DNA of 64,000 nucleotides from Neoechinorhynchus agilis. Taxonomy: Eukaryota > Acanthocephala. The stretch's first letter is position 1; each line of letters begins with the position of its first letter. Position numbers and translations under genes: made by a program. This document shows positions 57,186-64,000 of this stretch, one piece after another. Where the stretch lies: NCBI GenBank assembly GCA_051530055.1, contig CM121341.1, forward strand, positions 4,340,001 through 4,404,000, written 5' to 3'. The notes beneath the pieces were generated by a model, which was not told the DNA's origin, made no database searches, and saw nothing but the letters and a program-made list of their open reading frames with translations.

Positions 57186-60165
57186 GTCTGTTCGTTTTCA
57201 GTACACAAATCTCAATGTGTTCTTATATTTGAGATCTCTCCGACGAACTCCATGAATCCACGGCGATGGATTTTAATGGACTAGAAAGCACCAACTCGTT
57301 TTTCTGAAGATCCCCTTCTCCGGCCCCCAGATGATCTTCGGGTCCCGGTTGAAGTTCCCGTTGGTCTTCGTTTTTAGTACACAAATCTCAATGTGTTCTT
57401 ATATTTGAGATCTCTCCGACGAACTCCATGAATCCACGGCGATGGATTTTAATGGACTAGAAAGCACCAACTCGTTTTTCTGAAGATCCCCTTCTCCGGC
57501 CCCCAGATGATCTTCGGTTCCCGAGTTCTCGTTAGTCTTCGTTTTCAGTACACAAATCTCAATGTGTTCTTATATTTGAGATCTCTCCGACGAACTCCAT
57601 GAATCCACGGCGATGGATTTTAATGGACTAGAAAAGACGAACTCGTTTTTCTGATCCTCCGGCCCCCAGATGATCTTCGGTTCCCGGTTGAAGTTCTCGT
57701 TAGTTCGTTTTTAGTACACAAATCTCAATGTGTTCTTATATTTGAGATCTCTCCCTGACGAACTCCATGAATCCACGGCGATGGATTTTAATGGACTAGA
57801 AAAGACGAACTCGTTTTTCTGAAGATCCCCTTCTCCGGCCCCCAAATGATCTTCGGGTCCCGGTTGAAGTTCTCGTTAGTCTTCGTTTTCAGTACACAAA
57901 TCTCAATGTGTTCTTATATTTGAGATCTCTCCGACGAACTCCATGAATCCACGGCGATGGATTTTAATGGACTAGAAAAGACGAACTCGTTTTTCTGAAG
58001 ATCCCCTTCTCCGGCCCCCAGATGATCTTCGGGTCCCGGTTGAAGTTCTCGTTAGTCTTCGTTTTTAGTACACAAATCTCAATGTGTTCTTATATTTGAG
58101 ATCTCTCCGACGAACTCCATGAATCCACGGCGATGGATTTTAATGGACTAGAAAAGCACCAACCAACTCGTTTTTCTGAAGATCCCCTTCTCCGGCCCCC
58201 CAATGATCTTCGGGTCCCGGTTGAAGTTCTCGTTAGTCTTCGTTTTTAGTACACAAATCTCAATGTGTTCTTATATTTGAGATCTCTCCGACGAACTCCA
58301 TGAATCCACGGCGATGGATTTTAATGGACTAGAAAGCACCAACCAACTCGTTTTTCTGAAGATCCCCTTCTCCGGCCCCCCAATGATCTTCGGGTCCCGG
58401 TTGAAGTTCTCGTTAGTCTTCGTTTTTAGTACACAAATCTCAATGTGTTCTTATATTTGAGATCTCTCCGACGAACTCCATGAATCCACGGCGATGGATT
58501 TTAATGGACTAGAAAAAACGAACTCGTTTTTCTGAAGATCCCCTTCTCCGGCCCCCCAATGATCTTCGGGTCCCGGTTGAAGTTCTCGTTAGTCTTCGTT
58601 TTCAGTACACAAATCTCAATGTGTTCTTATATTTGAGATCTCTCCGACGAACTCCTTGAATCCACGGCGATGGATTTTAATGGACTAGAAAGCACCAACG
58701 AACTCGTTTTTCTGAAGATCCCCTTCTCCGGCCCCCCAATGATCTTCGGGTCCCGGTTGAAGTTCTCGTTAGTCTTCGTTTTCAGTACACAAATCTCAAT
58801 GTGTTCTTATATTTGAGATCTCTCCGACGAACTCCATGAATCCACGGCGATGGATTTTAATGGACTAGAAAAAACGAACTCGTTTTTCTGAAGATCCCCT
58901 TCTCCGGCCCCCAGATGATCTTCGGGTCCCGGTTGAAGTTCTCGTTAGTCTTCGTTTTCAGTACACAAATCTCAATGTGTTCTTATATTTGAGATCTCTC
59001 CGACGAACTCCATGAATCCACGGCGATGGATTTTAATGGACTAGAAAGCACCAACGAACTCGTTTTTCTGAAGATCCCCTTCTCCGGCCCCCCAATGATC
59101 TTCGGGTCCCGGTTGAAGTTCTCGTTAGTCTTCGTTTTCAGTACACAAATCTCAATGTGTTCTTATATTTGAGATCTCTCCGACGAACTCCATGAATCCA
59201 CGGCGATGGATTTTAATGGACTAGAAAAGACGAACTCGTTTTTCTGAAGATCCCCTTCTCCGGCCCCCAATGATCTTCGTCCCGTTGAAGTTCTCGTTAT
59301 CTTCGTTTTCTACACAAATCTCAATGTGTTCTTATATTTGAGATCTCTCCGACGAACTCCATGAATCCACGGCGATGGATTTTAATGGACTAGAAAAGAC
59401 GAACTCGTTTTTCTGAAGATCCCCTTCCCCGGCCCCCCAATGATCTTCGGGTCCCGGTTGAAGTTCTCGTTAGTCTTCGTTTTCAGTACACAAATCTCAA
59501 TGTGTTCTTATATTTGAGATCTCTCCGACGAACTCCATGAATCCACGGCGATGGATTTTAATGGACTAGAAAGCACCAACGAACTCGTTTTTCTGAAGAT
59601 CCCCTTCTCCGGCCCCCCAATGATCTTCGGGTCCCGGTTGAAGTTCTCGTTAGGTAGTCTTCGTTTTTAGTACACAAATCTCAATGTGTTCTTACATTTG
59701 AGATCTCTCCCTGACGAACTCCATGAATCCACGGCGATGGATTTTAATGGACTAGAAAGCACCAACTCGTTTTTCTGAAGATCCCCTTCTCCGGCCCCTC
59801 AATGATCTTCGGTTCCCGGTTGAAGTTCTCGTTAGTCTTCGTTTTTAGTACACAAATCTCAACGTGTTCTTATATCTGAGATCTCTCCCTGACGAACTCC
59901 TTGAATCTACGGCGATGGATTTTAATGGACTAGAAAAGAACACCAACCAACTCGTTTTTCTGAAGATCCCCTTCTCCGGCCCCCCTAGATGATCTTCGAG
60001 TCCCGGTTGAAGTTAGTTTGTTAGTTTTTAGTACACAAATCTCAATGTGTTCTTATATTTGAGATCTCTCCCTGACGAACTCCTTGAATCCACGGCGATG
60101 GATTTCAATGGGCTAGAAAACACCATCCGACTCGTTTTTCTGAAGATCCCCTTCTCCGGCCGAAA
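57186..60165. repeat. satellite J, about 175-bp unit, 17 copies
   Basis: The unit contains CACAAATCTCAATGTGTTCT, ATATTTGAGATCTCTCC, ACGGCGATGGATTTTAATGG and TTCTGAAGATCCCCTTCTCC. It is less AT-rich than the other arrays. Edge copies differ most. In the last copy an ATG frame (MDFNGLENTIRLVFLKI) runs out of the array into unique DNA to a stop near 60250. Confidence 0.95.
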
Positions 60166-60508
60166 ATCCAAGGATATTCAGTGGCAACGCCCAATTTTCC
60201 CTCTCCCTTCTCGCCCACACAGTAAAATGGGATGCCGTTGTATTATTTAATCGATGTCAAAGCAGATAGCGGAAACACTATAGAGATTAACAAAGTGTGA
60301 TTCTTCGTGTATTGTGCGAGATGATCTGATTCGATATTCTCCACACACAGAAACACAGGTTGAGTCAATTGAGCAGCTAATAGTCACGCATTGTTTCGAC
60401 GCATACAAGCACGAGTAGTCGAAGAAGCATTCACAAACACACACACATGAACGCACAAGCATGCGACATTTTCTCCATGTATTTCACCATCCCGTTTTGT
60501 TGTTGAGG

Positions 60509-61791
60509 TTAAATCTGGGCGCGATCGGCCACTGACCTTCTCGTTCGATTTTTTATTCGTGAAGATCTCTGACCAATTAATGAATGTTTAAAAGCATTCG
60601 AAGATGTCGTAGAATTGCTGCTGCCCATTTGTGCTGCTGCTGCTGCGATTATTGCTGGATCGATGGCTGCGATCGCAGTCGGCGGATGTTGTTGCTGCGG
60701 AGCCTGGAGCGGCAAAGATGGAGTTATCGGCTGTTGTTGTGGGTGAATAGTAGCGGTCCTTGAAGCGGCAGCAATGGAAGCAGCAGCGGCTGCCATATAG
60801 GCGGATTGGTGCTCAAAAATCATTGATATAAATCGTTGCTGATAAAGATACTTTTTGTAGTGATGGGGATAACTTTCAACGTATCCGCAGTAACCTACTG
60901 TTGGTTTATTGTTGTTGTTGTTGTTGTTGTTATTGTTAGAATTATTCGAGACACCACTTCGAGAATTGCGGCGTTTCGATTGTTGCTGGTGCTGCTGGGT
61001 TGGTTCACGGTGATGAGTGGTTGGAGGCGGAGACGCAACCGGTGAAATAGAAGACGAATTAGACGATAGCGATTCCGTGCTCGAGCAAATCGATCCGTTT
61101 CTTCGATCCACAGGATGGCATAGACTCGATGATATGGCTAAAGCAACCTCGTCCCTCTTTGTAGCAGAATGGAAGGAAGATACTCGATCTTCGCGTTTGT
61201 TCATCAATCGGACATCCCGACAAACATCAGTGGTCGATGATTGATTGTGAATTCGTCGAACAGTGTCCGTCTCACCGATTAGAACGTCCAGATCAACTGG
61301 ATAAGATATCCATTGGCCTGATCTCACACGTCTAGCTATGCTTCTGATATTATTGCGCCCGCCTTCTATTCGATAAGAAACGTCGTTCGGATCAATCCAG
61401 ATTGTAAGAACACTAAGACACTGGCTAAAATGACTAGTGTCCGATGATGTAAAACTCTGAGTGAGTGCTTGCTGGAGTAACGGATCACAAGATTCAAGCA
61501 TACCACGTAAGCACCGGTATGCCTGACCACGCAATGGATCATTCTCATACCAATGAGACATGAATTTTTCTCGCAAATCGGCCCGTAGATTCTCTGCTAG
61601 GAACTGGGCAGCCGGCATTAGACCAATGAATCCTCTTTTTAAATTAAAGTGTTAAACCGAACGACCTGGAGGATCCACCGGTATACACCGAACTCGCTCG
61701 TAGCAACTGGCGTATTCACGAGTCTGTTATCAATACGGTCCAACAGCCGTACGATGAAATCTACACAGTAGCCGATTTCATCAGACATCAT
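60509..61791 (-). CDS. BTG/Tob family protein (FOG-3-like)
   Basis: Two exons, 61791-61737 and 61632-60509, joined by a 104-nt GT-AG intron, give 392 residues. The N-terminal BTG domain (about 5-125) shows CVDFIVRLLDR, ENLRADLREKFMSHWYENDP with box A HWY...YRC, and box B IWIDPNDVSYRIEG. These domains bind the CCR4-NOT deadenylase subunit CAF1 and repress growth or, for nematode FOG-3, act with TRA-1 targets in sperm fate. The remainder is low-complexity: S-, N- (a ten-residue N run) and Q/H-rich, with an alanine-rich stretch. I see no PAM2 motif as in Tob. Reading through the intron also stays open for about 27 codons, so the donor (GTATTG) is chosen by alignment. Satellite K and a small gene lie upstream. 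Confidence 0.85.
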
Positions 61792-61959
61792 TTTTAAATT
61801 TTATTATTGGGTGGTTGTGAAACAGTAGAAGAAGAAGATTAGGATGACTAGGAGAAGTTGAGATCCAAGTGTAACAAGTAAATCTTGAATGAATAGGATT
61901 CTAAAACGTGAGATGAATTCTGGCTCTATTTATACCCCCGCGTGATTTCAAATGGCTGT

Positions 61960-63282
61960 TTAGATCTTGGAAAGCAACACCAAGGTGAATCTTAAGAATG
62001 TAGTGAAACAACACGGTATTTACTAATGACGAGAAGGGCACGGGTTAACCTTGAATGACTCACTACGACTGTGAAACTGATCTCAAATGGCCTTCTTATA
62101 GAGAAAACAACGGAGATGGCCGGCAGTGACGTACTGGGAATGCGGGGGGGAATCGCAGTTTAAAGTGGATTTCCTCTATCTAAAAGACGTCGATTAGTGG
62201 AGACGAAAGGACCACAGGTAAAGGTTTCAATGATCGATCATCACTCCGACCAGCGACCTTATGAACTCTATAATTTCGAAACAAAGGTTCAGATCGTGAG
62301 TCAACATCGCCAAAAAAGAGCCCTACTTTGATTTGGACTAACCTTTAATGATCTCAAATGGCCTTCTTATAGAGAAAACAACGGAGATGGCCGGCAGTGA
62401 CGTACTGGGAATGCGGGGGGAATCGCAGTTTAAAGTGGATTTCCTCTATGTAAAAGACGTCGATTAGTGGAGACGAAAGGACCACAGGTAAAGGTTTCAA
62501 TGATCGATCATCACTCCGACCAGCGACCTTATGAACTCTATAATTTCGAAACAAAGGTTCAGATCGTGAGTCAACATCGCCAAAAAAGAGCCCTACTTTG
62601 ATTTGGACTAACCTTTAACGATCTCAAATGGCCTTCTTATAGAGAAAACAACGGAGATGGCCGGCAGTGACGTACTGGGAATGCGGGGGGAATCGCAGTT
62701 TAAAGTGGATTTCCTCTATCTAAAAGACGTCGATTAGTGGAGACGAAAGGACCACAGGTAAAGGTTTCAATGATCGATCATCACTCCGACCAGCGACCTT
62801 ATGAACTCTATAATTTCGAAACAAAGGTTCAGATCGTGAGTCAACATCGCCAAAAAAGAGCCCTACTTTGATTTGGACTAACCTTTAATGATCTCAAATG
62901 GCCTTCTTATAGAGAAAACAACGGAGATGGCCGGCAGTGACGTACTGGGAATGCGGGGGGAATCGCAGTTTAAAGTGGATTTCCTCTATCTAAAAGACGT
63001 CGATTAGTGGAGACGAAAGGACCACAGGTAAAGGTTTCAATGATCGATCATCACTCCGACCAGCGACCTTATGAACTCTATAATTTCGAAACAAAGGTTC
63101 AGATCGTGAGTCAACAACGCCAAAAAAGAGCCCTACTTTGGTTTGGACTTCAATTTCGATATATTGACAATTTCTTCGTATAAGAATTAATTCAGCAATG
63201 CGTTGAGAGATCAATAACCGTTCGTGAATGGATCACAGGCTTCATTTTTGATTGGTCGAATAAGAGCAGTCGGACGATTCAT
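61960..63282 (-). CDS. hypothetical 52-residue protein spanning satellite K
   Basis: Exons 63282-63219, 63173-63137, 62076-62050 and 61990-61960 join in frame through GT-AG introns of 45, 1060 and 59 nt. The product begins MNRPTALIRPIKNEACDPFT and ends TLVLLSKI. The 45-nt intron and clean junctions are the only support; no family is recognised and other splicings are possible. If right, the 270-bp satellite is again intronic. Confidence 0.3.
62079..63145. repeat. satellite K, about 270-bp unit, 4 copies
   Basis: Nearly identical units begin ATCTCAAATGGCCTTCTTAT and end GATTTGGACTAACCTTTAA. Copies differ by single bases and one G in a G-run, so amplification is recent. Open frames on the minus strand repeat with the unit. 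Confidence 0.95.
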
Positions 63283-64000
63283 GGTGTTAAGTCGCAAAAG
63301 CTTTTCATTCAAAAAAGGCGACGTTTTCAAATTATAACATCGTTATTTTAGAAATTTCAAATACAATTCAGCGTTGGTTGGATGGACTTGGAGAACGGAG
63401 ACTGTTAGACTCTGCAATCGACATTTAAATGGTGCGGAAATACAGACTCAGCGAACTAGATTGAGACCGTCCGATCGGCATTTAAACGATGCGGAAATGT
63501 CGACCAGGCGGACTGCTGCAGACCATATCAAGTCATTAGGAAGAAGTGGTTATTCAAAATCGTCAAAGTGATGACGCCAGAATTTCGGTTTACCTTCATT
63601 GGATCAACGAGAAAGACGGTGAGGCGTAACAGCTAAGTATTTAATAATAGAAAAGAAACATATTTACTCAGCTAATGAGATTTATCAAGCTACATTCACA
63701 CGAAACGTTCAATAACAGCTTTGTCTCCTTTAAAAAGAAACTTAAAAAATGAATTTAGTCTGGGTATAAAAACAGTTTCCATGGTAACAGTACATCGCCC
63801 ATATTAAAAACGATATTCTGTAAAGAATCTTACAGAATGCCGTTATTTGTGGTAGTCGTCAGCTGTGAGAGAAAAAGGCTGCAATGAGTTCTTGAACTAG
63901 AAAGGTACCATATGGGACGTCAAGTGGAAAAATGGATCTTACGGCAATCACCAAATTGTTAAATTTAAACGTATTGATTAAATTTCTTATTTTGGTCTTC
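63283..64000. other. right-edge spacer
   Basis: No gene or repeat can be supported. Two related pieces, CATTTAAATGGTGCGGAAAT and CATTTAAACGATGCGGAAAT, lie about 58 bp apart near 63420-63500. Confidence 0.4.

Noticed and set aside
56219-57284. Overlapping plus-strand open frames
   Set aside because: No family resemblance, no consistent splice sites, and the opposite strand is equally open.

Overview
The window is nuclear DNA of a small-genome animal. It carries a BTG/Tob gene (a metazoan family), an APH-1 gamma-secretase subunit, a YEATS4/GAS41 gene, RBX1, cytosolic arginyl-tRNA synthetase, an ankyrin-type L-asparaginase, an SLC7-type amino-acid transporter and a STRA6-like receptor. Most introns that I could rebuild are only 42-52 nt with GT-AG ends, and several genes have no intron. 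Introns peaking near 47 nt fit nematodes and appendicularian tunicates. The Tob-like gene could be a nematode FOG-3, but I cannot settle the phylum from the sequence. The base composition is AT-rich.

Layout. 1-3.2 kb: an unidentified partial gene, a foldback element, a C-rich degenerate repeat and a replication-type histone H2A gene with its 3' stem-loop. 3.45-6.4 kb: a 375-bp satellite. 6.9-14.1 kb: a divergent intronless tubulin, a possibly lipid-anchored small protein, a tRNA-derived SINE cluster and an intronless STRA6-like receptor. 14.7-16.5 kb: a nine-exon amino-acid transporter (minus). 17.8-21.5 kb: YEATS4 (minus), whose intron is filled by a 169-bp satellite and whose 3' end is tandemly duplicated. 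22-31 kb: one tiny spliced gene, then nearly only satellites and foldback elements. 31.2-32.5 kb: aph-1. 32.5-38 kb: two more satellites around an unidentified gene fragment. 38.1-46.3 kb: RBX1 meets RARS tail to tail; both RARS introns hold satellites. 46.4-49.2 kb: remains of non-LTR retroelements and a perfect foldback. 50.1-52.9 kb: asparaginase. 53.9-55.4 kb: a decayed LINE. 57.2-60.2 kb: a 175-bp satellite. 60.5-63.3 kb: the Tob-like gene and a small hypothetical gene with a 270-bp satellite in its intron.

About 25 kb, or 40 percent, of the window is tandem repeat in eleven arrays. Each array has its own unrelated unit sequence. At least four lie inside introns.

The most unusual signal is a minority class of introns without GT-AG ends. 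Their positions are fixed by conserved protein sequence on both sides. The 51-nt one in the transporter is almost entirely one 13-bp hairpin set 6 nt in from each end. One in RARS has a shorter stem in the same place, and the YEATS4 intron has inverted repeats near its ends. A second unusual signal is a set of foldback elements that share a short core, a small hairpin followed by CTTCAG and often ATTGTTTG, while their long inverted arms differ. Two satellites amplify the same core.
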